A stretch of DNA of 48,479 bases from NCBI GenBank assembly GCA_022562795.1, contig JADFOP010000012.1:1-48479 (forward strand), in the 5' to 3' direction. A program made the translations under genes and the position numbers. The stretch's first letter is position 1. Every line of letters starts with the position of its first letter. The notes beneath the pieces are model-generated. The model did no database searches. It worked only from the letters and a program-made list of their open reading frames with translations, and was not told the DNA's origin. The DNA comes from Nitrospinota bacterium (GTDB lineage: Bacteria > JADFOP01). Shown one piece after another: positions 41,402 through 48,479 of this stretch.

Positions 41402-41905
41402 CTAACCATATAGAACCAGGCGGCGTTGATCCCAGTTCCCGGAACGAGATTCTTTCCTCCGGCCCACGCCGCCAAGTACGTTGGGCTTGGACTCTGCTCT
41501 GGCTGTTACGTCGAGCCCCGGTCTAAATCCCCCATATTCCTTGGCAGCCTGGTCCTGCTTGTTGAGAATCCCCATGTCCTCGAGGAGCTCCGCTTTGCGC
41601 CTGCTGGTAGCCTCTCGGAGCTCTTCAACAAGCTCCATTTGTCCCTTAAGCTCCTCGCAGCATCGGCGGATGGCCTCCCCGGTCTCGTCGTCAATGACGA
41701 GGAAAGCAGGTCGGCCGGTATCCTCATCCACAAAGACCTTTATTCGCGGCCTCCGCTGGACAGGTTCCACCCGCGATGGACCCGCCTCACTTCCCCCCCG
41801 TAAAGGACGAGCCTCTCCTGACCCAGACTTGGAGACCTTGGGCTCAGCAGGCTGCCTCTTCTCAACTGGGTCTTCCGGGTTATGAGCCAAGGCCTTAACG
41901 TCCAC
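41402..41905 (-). CDS. FlaG-like protein with extended C-terminus
   Basis: 167 residues. Residues about 53-87 match the FlaG core (IKVFVDEDTGRPAFLVIDDE then TGEAIRRCCEEL), with a charged, disordered-looking N-terminus as usual. FlaG influences filament length. After the core there is a 75-residue extension (helical, then basic) that FlaG proteins lack, and the usual I-P-x-E-x-L end of the core is replaced by a CCEEL segment. It lies 112 bases downstream of flagellin on the same strand. Confidence 0.65.
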   Translation of the reverse strand: MDVKALAHNPEDPVEKRQPAEPKVSKSGSGEARPLRGGSEAGPSRVEPVQRRPRIKVFVDEDTGRPAFLVIDDETGEAIRRCCEELKGQMELVEELREATSRRKAELLEDMGILNKQDQAAKEYGGFRPGLDVTARAESKPNVLGGVGRRKESRSGNWDQRRLVLYG

Positions 41906-42017
41906 TTTCCAAGCCTCCCTAATTGCTCCCTCCGATTATTGGCGCCCCGGGAGACCCCCCACCGGACCTCCCGAGGCCACCAAAATGGCCGGCCCATGGG
42001 ACCGACCCGAGTTACTT

Positions 42018-43139
42018 TTACTGCAGCAGTGCCAATGCCGACTGAGACGAGATATTGGCCTGCGCAAGGATGGAGACACCAGCCTGGACCAGGATCTGAT
42101 TCCTCGTGAACTCCGTGGTCTCCTCGGCGATGTCGGCATCCCTAATGGTGGACTCAACCGAAGCCACGTTCTCGACGCTACTTGCGAGGTTGGCCGCGGC
42201 GAAGTCCATCCGGTTCTTGAACGCGCCGATATTGCCCAACGTCGTGTTGACGGTGTCAATGGCGGCGTCAATCGTGGTGATGTAGCTGTTGGCGTTAGAT
42301 TTGCTGGTCACGTTGCCCGTGACGCTGAGGCCGGTCGTCGTCAGGTCGCCCAGCGAAAGGGAGATGTTCTGGTTGGCGAAGGCGGCGACCTGGAAGTCCT
42401 GAGCTGAGGCAACCCCAGTCACGATGGTGTTGGCCGCCATAGAGCCACCAAGATTGGTCGAGTCGTAAGCGGCGTTGATGGTGATGGACAGCCCCAGATC
42501 GGTGAAGTTGAGCTTTTTCGTCTCGCCTTCGGCATCGATGTCGCCGGCGTTAAACGACACCACCTGAGTGGTGTTGGCATCCTGAATGGTAACCGACGTT
42601 GCGGTGGCAGCGGAGAGGGTGAAGGTCGTGCTGGCCGCAGCGCCGGTGATTTCGATCGACTGAATGCCGACCGCGGCAGTGATGCTGGCCCCCTGGCTGG
42701 AGAGGCTCACGCCGAAGGAGCCGTCCACCAGACCCACTGCGTTGAATGTGGTGTCGTCGGCGATTCGGTCGATTTCGGACTCAAGCGCAGAGCGCTCGGA
42801 GTCCAGAGCCGTTCGTGCAGCGGAGTCGTTCTGGTCGGAGGCGGCCGACACCGCTAGCTCACGGAGCCGGACCAAGATATTGGAAATCTCGGTCGCGGCA
42901 CCCTCAGCAACTTGACCCAGGGACGCGCCCTGGGCCGTGTTGAGGCTCGCCACCCTCACCCCGCCCAGCTGAGCGCGCAGCTTGTTGACGATGGAGAGGC
43001 CCGCGGCATCGTCTGCAGCGCTATTAATGCGAAGACCGCTGGAAAGTCTCTTCAGAGACCCTTCCAATCCCCTGCTGGAGATGCCCAAGTTCCTCTGGGC
43101 GGCTAACGCCACCGCATTAGTGTTTACTCGTAGAGCCAT
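42018..43139 (-). CDS. fliC: Flagellin
   Basis: 373 residues, complete. The conserved N-terminal D0/D1 (VNTNAVALAAQRNLGISSRG, then KRLSSGLRINSAADDAAGLS) and C-terminal D1/D0 (FKNRMDFAAANLASSVENV, DADIAEETTEFTRNQIL, SQSALALLQ) frame a T/S/A-rich variable middle. Short for a flagellin but normal for the domain set. GAGGAAG precedes the ATG. A sigma-28 promoter lies about 160 bases upstream. No second flagellin copy is in the window. Confidence 0.96.
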   Translation of the reverse strand: MALRVNTNAVALAAQRNLGISSRGLEGSLKRLSSGLRINSAADDAAGLSIVNKLRAQLGGVRVASLNTAQGASLGQVAEGAATEISNILVRLRELAVSAASDQNDSAARTALDSERSALESEIDRIADDTTFNAVGLVDGSFGVSLSSQGASITAAVGIQSIEITGAAASTTFTLSAATATSVTIQDANTTQVVSFNAGDIDAEGETKKLNFTDLGLSITINAAYDSTNLGGSMAANTIVTGVASAQDFQVAAFANQNISLSLGDLTTTGLSVTGNVTSKSNANSYITTIDAAIDTVNTTLGNIGAFKNRMDFAAANLASSVENVASVESTIRDADIAEETTEFTRNQILVQAGVSILAQANISSQSALALLQ

Positions 43140-43480
43140 TTGCTTCTTCCTCTTTTGATTGTGTTACAGCGTTCGGGATTATCTCATTCCTCCTTACAGC
43201 CGGTTGCAACCGTGAGTAAGAGGATCTGAGCACCTCTCGGAGCCCGGAAGATCACCTACATATTAGCGGCGATGCCGTTCTACAAGGAACTCAACTCTTT
43301 ATATCGTTAAATGTACGAAGAGGTTTAATTTATAATGCTAGAAACTAGATTGTCGCAGAGCTCGGCGAGGTGGCCTTGGCCCCGGTCCTGAAGCCCGGGG
43401 CCGAGGCTTAAGAATAGGGAGGATGGGTCCGACGGAGGGGGCTGGTCTTTTTGCTCGTTCGGGGCCAGCGCCCGCCAGAG
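43140..43480. other. Flagellin leader and upstream gap
   Basis: 341 bases. It contains the sigma-28 promoter (43301-43327) and a leader of about 155 bases with a second strong ribosome-like site (AAGGAGG near 43190) directly followed by ATGAGATAA, a two-codon frame. The remaining part next to the glycosyltransferase gene shows no gene. Confidence 0.6.
43301..43327 (-). promoter_or_regulatory. Sigma-28 (FliA) promoter of flagellin
   Basis: On the minus strand TAAA (43327-43324), exactly 15 bases, then AACGATAT (43308-43301), against the consensus TAAA-N15-GCCGATAA. The core CGATA matches. Late flagellar genes are the normal targets. Confidence 0.75.
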
Positions 43481-44871
43481 CTAGTCGTCCAGCTCACGGG
43501 CTCGCCCCACTTCGCCCCTGCCGAAGGCAAAGGCGGCGGCCGCCAAGCGCGCGTCCAGGAGCTCGGGCTCAAGGGCCAGGGCTCGGAGAAAAAACCCCGC
43601 GGCCTCTCTCCACCGGCCCTGACTTATCAGGCCGTGGCCCATGTTTAGAAGGGATTCCATCATGTCGGGCCGCCGCTCAAGGGCAAGCCCGTAATTGCGC
43701 TCGGCCTCCTCCCACCTCCCCTGGCGGGCCATCAGAAGGCCAAAGTTGTTATACAGCTGGACCGAGTCGAGGCCTACAGCGGCGGCCGCACTGAAGCGTT
43801 CCTCGGCTAAGTCCAGGTCGCCCAGTCTGAGGGCGATGGTCCCCAGCTTAAGCCAATACGTAGGGTGGGTTGTCCCGTCACAGGCGAGAAATGCCTCCTC
43901 AGCTTCTTCCAGGAGGCCCTCCTTTAGTAGTAAACATCGCCAGCCATAGGCGGGCCTCCTGGTCGTCGGGGCGAAGCTCCAGGGCCCTTTCCAGACAACC
44001 GCTGGCCTCCCCCCATTGGCCGAGTCCCATGAGGGCGGCCCCAAGGTAGCGGTTGGCTTTATAAATGACCTCACCTGGGTCCACGGGAATCAAGCTTGGC
44101 TTGGGCGTGAAGGAGAAACTCGCGCGTCTCCGAGAGGGCTTTGGGATGGTCCAGAAGACGAGCGCACCACTGGGCAGAGGCTTCATCCTCTCCCAACCCA
44201 TCAAGGGTGCGGGCCAGCATATAGTGGGCAAATAGGTCGTCGGGGTCCTGAGCAATCTGCTCTTCAACAATCTTACGGTTTCTAAGGAGCTTGCCTCTTA
44301 AGGCCTCGGCGTCCTGGTAGCCTGTATGGATTATCTCGATGGGCAGATGAACAGCGGAAATCTTGAGCCGCTCGACGGCATAGGTCGCCTGTTCATGAAC
44401 CCTGCCCTCAAAACGAATCGTCGGATTGTTGGGGAAGGCGCGAAGCTGGTAGCTTTGGGTAATGGCGCCTCCGGGCTCAAGCATCCGGACGACGAGGTAG
44501 ACGGCCTTGCCCTCGTTGGCTAAGAGCTCGTTCCGCAATGTTTCGGCCACCCCTGGCTCCAGCCGGTCATCGGCGTCCACCCAAAGGATCATCCGGCCCC
44601 GGGCGTAGTTGAGCGACCAGTTCCTCGCCTCGGAGAAATCATCTTGCCAGGGGTGATGGTGGACCTCGGCCCCGTAGCGTCGGGCGACGTCCACGGTGCG
44701 GTCTGTAGAGCCCGTATCCACCACAACGATCTGGTCGGCGACGGGCCCGAAGTCCTCCAGGCAGCCCGGAAGATTTTCCTCTTCATCTCGAACGATCACG
44801 CAGAGGGAAAGAAGGGGCTTCTTCTTGGAGACTTCGGACCGCTTTTTGCGGCGCTTTCGGCCACCTGCCAT
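43481..44871 (-). pseudogene. Family 2 glycosyltransferase with C-terminal TPRs, two frameshifts
   Basis: Frame 1 (44871 to about 44090) is a GT-A glycosyltransferase: LLSLCVIVRDEEENLPGCLE, VVVDTGSTDRTVDVA, ILWVDADDRLEP and RFEGRVHEQ, then the first TPR-like helices. The similarity then moves to a second frame (PVDPGEVIYKANRYLGAALM, CLERALELRPDDQEARLWLA) and near 43935 to a third (LLLKEGLLEEAEEAFLACDG and three clear TPRs to 43481). Both shifts are in the +1 sense. An intact gene would encode about 460 residues. SunS-like GT2-TPR proteins glycosylate peptides or proteins, and the place between flagellin and FlgL suggests flagellin glycosylation. The start is ATG 44871 (a TTG at 44883 is possible). 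Confidence 0.75.
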
Positions 44872-44891
44872 TAAGGACCCCAAAGCCGCTA

Positions 44892-45539
44892 CTAGTTTGT
44901 GAAGGCGCTGGCCTCCAGGCTTGACTCGGCCGAATGGCCGTTCCGGAGGCGGAGGGCTTCAAGCCGAGCCATGGTGTCATTATCGTCCGGAGACTGAACG
45001 AGGTAGGCTTGGAATAAGGAGATGGCCAACTCAATTTCTCCAAGCTGCTCACTTATCAGGCCTAGATTCACCAAGGTGTCGGGATCGCCCGGGTCGAGCT
45101 CCAGCGCCCGAGAGAAGTAGTTGAAGGCTTCCTCGAATTCGCCCCGGTTCCAGGTTATAACGCCCAGACTGGCAAACCCTTTGGCAGACCGGGCGTCCAA
45201 ACGCACTAAGCGCTGGAAGGCCTCTTCACCCTCCTCCAAGCGGTTTGCCCGAAAGAGGCAAATACCCAGCCGGTAGAGGATTTCGAGGTCATTGGGCGAG
45301 GCAACAAGGGCGCTTTCCAGCTCTTCAATGGTTGGGTCGCTGTCGGTTATGATCGATTTCATACCCCGCATCTCCATGTAACGGTTCGTCCTCTTATCCA
45401 TGAGGGCCTGATTGTCTATGCCCCCGCCGATTAACGTCCGACTTTCAGAGTGAGGGCGGAGGAGCCGCTCGACCATCCGATTGTCCTCCCGTTGAGGGAG
45501 GCAGACTTCTCCCATCAAGGCCGATTCGGATAACTCCAC
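44892..45539 (-). CDS. TPR-repeat protein
   Basis: Up to 215 residues. Three TPR motifs cover about 72-175: LEILYRLGICLFRANRLEEG, AKGFASLGVITWNRGEFEEA and PDTLVNLGLISEQLGEIELA. The N-terminal 60 residues are without similarity. The GTG at 45539 has no clear ribosome site and would lie about 10 bases after the possible sigma-54 start, so a downstream ATG may be the real start. The same strand and a short gap to the glycosyltransferase-TPR gene suggest a joint role in flagellin modification or export. Confidence 0.7.
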   Translation of the reverse strand: MELSESALMGEVCLPQREDNRMVERLLRPHSESRTLIGGGIDNQALMDKRTNRYMEMRGMKSIITDSDPTIEELESALVASPNDLEILYRLGICLFRANRLEEGEEAFQRLVRLDARSAKGFASLGVITWNRGEFEEAFNYFSRALELDPGDPDTLVNLGLISEQLGEIELAISLFQAYLVQSPDDNDTMARLEALRLRNGHSAESSLEASAFTN

Positions 45540-45557
45540 CCCGCCACGGTTAGTGTA

Positions 45558-45578
45558 AAGGGCAAGATGCGTGCCCTT
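45558..45578 (-). promoter_or_regulatory. Sigma-54-like promoter or hairpin upstream of the TPR gene
   Basis: On the minus strand GGGCACG, 4 bases, TTGC (45576-45562) fits the -24/-12 pattern TGGCACG-N4-TTGC with one mismatch. The same bases form AAGGGCA and TGCCCTT arms (7 bp, 7-base loop), so it could instead be a terminator after flgL. Confidence 0.4.
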
Positions 45579-45676
45579 CCTGATATTACCGTAACGTCAA
45601 TATTATCAAACTGATGCAATATTCAGAGGAAGGGCGGAGTGGGCAAATCATGGCCTGACTGGGTAAAAAGAGGTCT

Positions 45677-46564
45677 CTAGCTTAGGAAGGAGAGGAAGGA
45701 AATCCGGAGCACTTGCGCCGTTGCTGCCAAGGAGGTCTCGAACAAAGTCTGCTGGTTGGCCAGATTAGCAGCCACTTGGGCGAGGTCGGCACCGGAATTC
45801 TCCGCAAGCTGCTCCGTCAATTGGAGACGGGTATCCGCCAGGCGATTCCTGGCCACCTCCAGGCGATTGAGGCGAATGCCCGCCTGAGCCTGGAAAGAGA
45901 CGGTCTGGTCGATACCTTGGTCGAGCTGCTCTATGGCCAGGTTTATCCCGTTGGTGTCGTTATTGGAAAGGGCCGTCTGGAGGTCCGTTAGGGTCTGGAA
46001 TAGGTCCACGCCACCGCCGGTCCCATTGAAGACCTTGTCGCCTGTAAAGTTGATGTTCAGGGTATCGTTCGGGGGACCTATTCGTATTGCAATTGAGCCG
46101 CTGTCACCGCTGTAAGTTCCTGCGAGGTCGAAAGGCTCTGAACCCGTCTCGAAGCCCCCGAAGATAAAGCGATCACCCTGGCGAGTGTTGGCCTCCGACA
46201 GCAGTTGCCGTAAGAGGGAGCCGACCTCCTGGGAGGCGATGTCGCGGCTTACGCTGTCTGCCGTCGCGGTAACCTGCGTCAATGCCAAGTCCTTGGCCTG
46301 CGACAAAAGCTCGAAAACCTGACTCAGGGCCCTCTCGCTCTCTTGCAGAAAGGAAGTCCCCGACGTTACGCTCCTGTCGAATTGATCGAGCCTATCCAGC
46401 AGGCTGACGAGTTTCATCTCCCGTTCAGCCCCAATGGGGTTCTGGGAGGGCTTCGAAAAGCTCCGGCCCGAAGAGACCGCCTCTTGAGCCTCAAAGAGAT
46501 TCCGGTGGTTCTGCTGCATCTGCCTAATTGCAGAATCCACGATCATCTGGGTGGTGATGCGCAT
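45677..46564 (-). CDS. flgL: Hook-filament junction protein FlgL
   Basis: 295 residues, flagellin-related. The N-terminal MRITTQMIVDSAIRQMQQNH, then AQEAVSSGRSFSKPSQNPIG, the central RQGDRFIFGGFETGSEPFDL and the C-terminal RLNRLEVARNRLADTRLQLT are FlgL blocks; the C-terminus ends RISFLSFLS. AGGGAACG precedes the ATG. It lies 9 bases after the flgK remnant, the usual flgK-flgL order, but the FlgK half of the junction is broken. Confidence 0.93.
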   Translation of the reverse strand: MRITTQMIVDSAIRQMQQNHRNLFEAQEAVSSGRSFSKPSQNPIGAEREMKLVSLLDRLDQFDRSVTSGTSFLQESERALSQVFELLSQAKDLALTQVTATADSVSRDIASQEVGSLLRQLLSEANTRQGDRFIFGGFETGSEPFDLAGTYSGDSGSIAIRIGPPNDTLNINFTGDKVFNGTGGGVDLFQTLTDLQTALSNNDTNGINLAIEQLDQGIDQTVSFQAQAGIRLNRLEVARNRLADTRLQLTEQLAENSGADLAQVAANLANQQTLFETSLAATAQVLRISFLSFLS

Positions 46565-46573
46565 TTTCGTTCC

Positions 46574-47029
46574 CTAAATAAGGTTCAGAATTTCCTCGAG
46601 CAGTCGATTCATGGTCTCCAGCACCCTGACCGAGGCCTGAAAGGCTGCCTCGAACTGGGTGAGGCTGATCATCTCCTCTTCGAGCGAGACCCCCGATGTG
46701 GAGGCCCTCAGGATGTCGAGCTGAGTCACGATGGCCTGCTGTTGTTCCAAACCCGCGTCGGCGCTGGCTTTGGTCAGAAATACCTTGGCGGCGAATCCCC
46801 CGTAGTACTCCTCAAATGTGTTCTGATAGCTTCCCTGACTGAAGTTCAGCACCTTCTCCGACTGTAAATTGAGTAGGGCCAGGACGTTTTGGTTATCCCC
46901 AGGGGCAGTGGTCAGCCCCGCGGCTATGCGCTCGGGGCTGGAGCTTAACGTTCCGTCTAAGGCCATCTTCCTCGCGGCTCCTTCCGTCACGTTCAACGAA
47001 AAGGAATCACCGTCGTCGGGGGCGCCTTT
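46574..47029 (-). pseudogene. flgK: flgK remnant (C-terminal third)
   Basis: About 150 codons give the end of FlgK: GDNQNVLALLNLQSEKVLNF, then SLEEEMISLTQFEAAFQASV and RVLETMNRLLEEILNLI, the D1/D0 helices. Upstream the frame hits TGA at 47032-47030, and the following 130 bases to the sensor kinase show no FlgK sequence in any frame, so 300 or more N-terminal residues are gone. The only starts (TTG 46996, GTG 46990) lack ribosome sites. FlgK needs both ends to form the junction, so this cannot work alone. Confidence 0.85.
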
Positions 47030-47163
47030 TCAAAGGATGGGAAGAAATTTCCTAAGGATATCTGTTTCAGATGGCATACATCCAAGGCTCTGGGAGGTTT
47101 GAGAAGGAAGGCAATGCCATCGGTGTGGTGTTGCCCATGAGGACCGTCAAGAGAGTTGTTGTA

Positions 47164-48414
47164 TTATCCTACATGCTCCGCGACTTTGGGGAGAGAGATG
47201 AGCACGGTCGTGCCTTGCCCCACCTCGCTCTTTACCTCAACTTCGCCCTGTTGCGATTTAATAAGGTCATGCGTCATTGCCATTCCCATACCGACGCCTA
47301 CGCCCACCTTGGTGCTGAAGAATGGCTCAAAAATCCTGGAGCGAACTTCCTGGGACATACCCACTCCGGTGTCGCTGACGGCCAAGTGCACCGTTCCGCT
47401 CCCCTCCCACGTTCGAAGGGTCAGCCTTCCACCCATCGGCATAGCGTGGATAGAGTTTAAAACTACGTTCAGCAGGGCCTCCCTGAGCGTGGCCGGATCT
47501 GCCAATACGGACCGCTTCAACTGTAGGCGCTTTTGGACCTCAATGGATATGCCTTTAGCCAGAGCCTCTTTGAATTTAACCCGGAGCATCTCCAGCACGT
47601 CCTCCGCCACCTCGTTTAAATCGACTGGTGTTACGACCCTGGGACTTTCCGCCGTCTTGGAAGTCAGCTCTTGGAGGGACTTGATTGTGTTAGTGGCACC
47701 CATGATCGTCTGCTCCATGACATCGATTATACGAAAAGCCTCCCGGTCGGAGGGATCGAGCCGAGGGCGGAGAAGATAGAGGTTTCCAAGGACAAGCCCC
47801 AAGAAGTTGTTAAAGTCGTGTGCTTTTCCCACAGCGCTCTTTGCGAGCAGCTCAAACCTTTCGGTTAGGATTAGCTTCTCCTTGGTCTTTTTCAATGCCC
47901 CCCGAGTCAGGGAAACCTCCCAGGCCGTGGCCAGATGCCGGGCGAATATCTCCAAGACGGATTCGTCCCAAGGGGTGAACCGATCGGGGTTGGAGCTCAA
48001 AAGCACAAACACCCCTACAGGCCGTCCATCCACCACAACCGGAGCTCCTAGGAGGGCTTCATGGGCCGTGATATCGAGGAGCTCCCGATTTCCCCAACCA
48101 GTCTCTCTAGAAAGGTCCTTCACAACGACGGGTTTCCCCCCATCCATAAGCTCTTTTACGAAAGGCTCGTCAGCCCTGAGCACCTCCTCGACTCTATTGC
48201 GGTCCGCTCCGGAGACTCCAGCAAGCTGGAGCTGCCCTGAGACCTCATCCACGCTCCACATGATTACCAGAGTAACCCCCCAGAGAGGCTCTGCCAGCTC
48301 AGCGAGCGCCGCTGCTACCGCCACCGGCTCCCCGCCTGGGAGCGGCTGGAGCAGGAACGAGACCATGGAGTTCAACATCCTCGCCCTTTTCCCTCTATCG
48401 CGACGCCGCGCCAT
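47164..48414 (-). CDS. GAF-domain sensor histidine kinase (HDFNN type)
   Basis: 416 residues: GAF domain at about 30-170 (VTLVIMWSVDEVSGQLQLAG, VFVLLSSNPDRFTPWDES), a coiled linker, phospho-acceptor H199 (KAHDFNNFLGLVLGNLYLL, the HDFNN variant of the H-box), and an HATPase domain with the N box (LLNVVLNSIHAMPMGG), DTGVGMSQEV, and a glycine-rich lid (VGVGVGMGMAM). No membrane helix, so a cytosolic sensor. GGAGG lies 4-5 bases before the ATG. No regulator is adjacent. It sits where the 5' part of flgK should be, so its arrival may be linked to the flgK loss. Confidence 0.88.
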   Translation of the reverse strand: MARRRDRGKRARMLNSMVSFLLQPLPGGEPVAVAAALAELAEPLWGVTLVIMWSVDEVSGQLQLAGVSGADRNRVEEVLRADEPFVKELMDGGKPVVVKDLSRETGWGNRELLDITAHEALLGAPVVVDGRPVGVFVLLSSNPDRFTPWDESVLEIFARHLATAWEVSLTRGALKKTKEKLILTERFELLAKSAVGKAHDFNNFLGLVLGNLYLLRPRLDPSDREAFRIIDVMEQTIMGATNTIKSLQELTSKTAESPRVVTPVDLNEVAEDVLEMLRVKFKEALAKGISIEVQKRLQLKRSVLADPATLREALLNVVLNSIHAMPMGGRLTLRTWEGSGTVHLAVSDTGVGMSQEVRSRIFEPFFSTKVGVGVGMGMAMTHDLIKSQQGEVEVKSEVGQGTTVLISLPKVAEHVG

Positions 48415-48445
48415 AAGGCCTCCTTGCTCTTCCCGCCGCTTCCAA

Positions 48446-48476
48446 AACTAACCCCCCCTCCCTGGGGGTTTTAGTT
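48446..48476 (-). terminator. Hairpin at the right edge
   Basis: On the minus strand AACTAAAACCCCC pairs with GGGGGGGTTAGTT with a small bulge, followed by TTGG. It is a plausible terminator of a minus-strand gene beyond the window. Confidence 0.5.
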
Positions 48477-48479
48477 CCC

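Overview
The window is 48.5 kb of GC-rich, densely packed DNA from a Gram-negative bacterium that makes menaquinone by the futalosine route and carries flagellar, chemotaxis and c-di-GMP-type signalling genes. The mix (futalosine operon, RicT next to HolB, a TatD-radical SAM fusion, an actinobacterial-type inositol-phosphate synthase, a PPi-type phosphofructokinase) fits an uncultured lineage of deltaproteobacterial grade, such as Nitrospinota, Tectomicrobia or Desulfobacterota relatives. That placement is inference; no rRNA or tRNA gene is visible to settle it.

Layout. 1-3.5 kb: small unrelated genes and remnants: a partial UGSC-family gene at the left edge, a 3' remnant of mgtE, a CBS-domain protein, a secreted phospholipase D-like nuclease, a DUF3147 membrane protein, a nicotinamidase-like hydrolase and half of a GGDEF domain. 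3.6-9.6 kb: ino1 (minus), then a plus-strand series of an SDR epimerase, dtd, a DUF2400 protein, a metallophosphoesterase and an MscS channel. 9.7-13.1 kb (minus): thiS-thiG-thiE-thiC behind a promoter, a TPP riboswitch and an intrinsic terminator. 13.3-21.3 kb (plus): UbiD- and UbiA-type genes, mqnE, mqnA and mqnC, tightly coupled, then a secreted protein, a glycine-zipper protein and an amidohydrolase that may be the aminofutalosine deaminase MqnX.

21.3-23.8 kb is an accessory island. It holds three MITE-like elements with TGTAGGGA ends, several perfect hairpin repeats, and two convergent HicBA modules. In both modules the toxin gene is broken, one by a frameshift and one by an amber codon, while the antitoxin is intact. 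23.8-30.2 kb (minus): galT, glgA, a three-GAF histidine kinase, a response regulator and a PPi-type PFK, a sugar and glycogen block with its own two-component pair. 30.4-36.3 kb (plus): housekeeping genes tmk, holB, ricT, metG and tatD; tatD is fused to a radical-SAM-like domain that has lost two of its three cluster cysteines.

36.5-48.4 kb (minus) is a flagellar and signalling block: sensor kinase, flgK remnant, flgL, TPR protein, glycosyltransferase-TPR gene, flagellin, flaG-like, a small protein, REC-GAF-HD-GYP, PilZ, STAS, a CheA that lacks its kinase domain, a FapA-like fragment and a CheY that lacks its N-terminus. Flagellin, FlgL and HD-GYP are intact, and flagellin has a good sigma-28 promoter. 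At least five other genes in this block are truncated, frameshifted or interrupted. The block is therefore either decaying or contains assembly errors, and that needs to be resolved before any of its genes are read as a working system.
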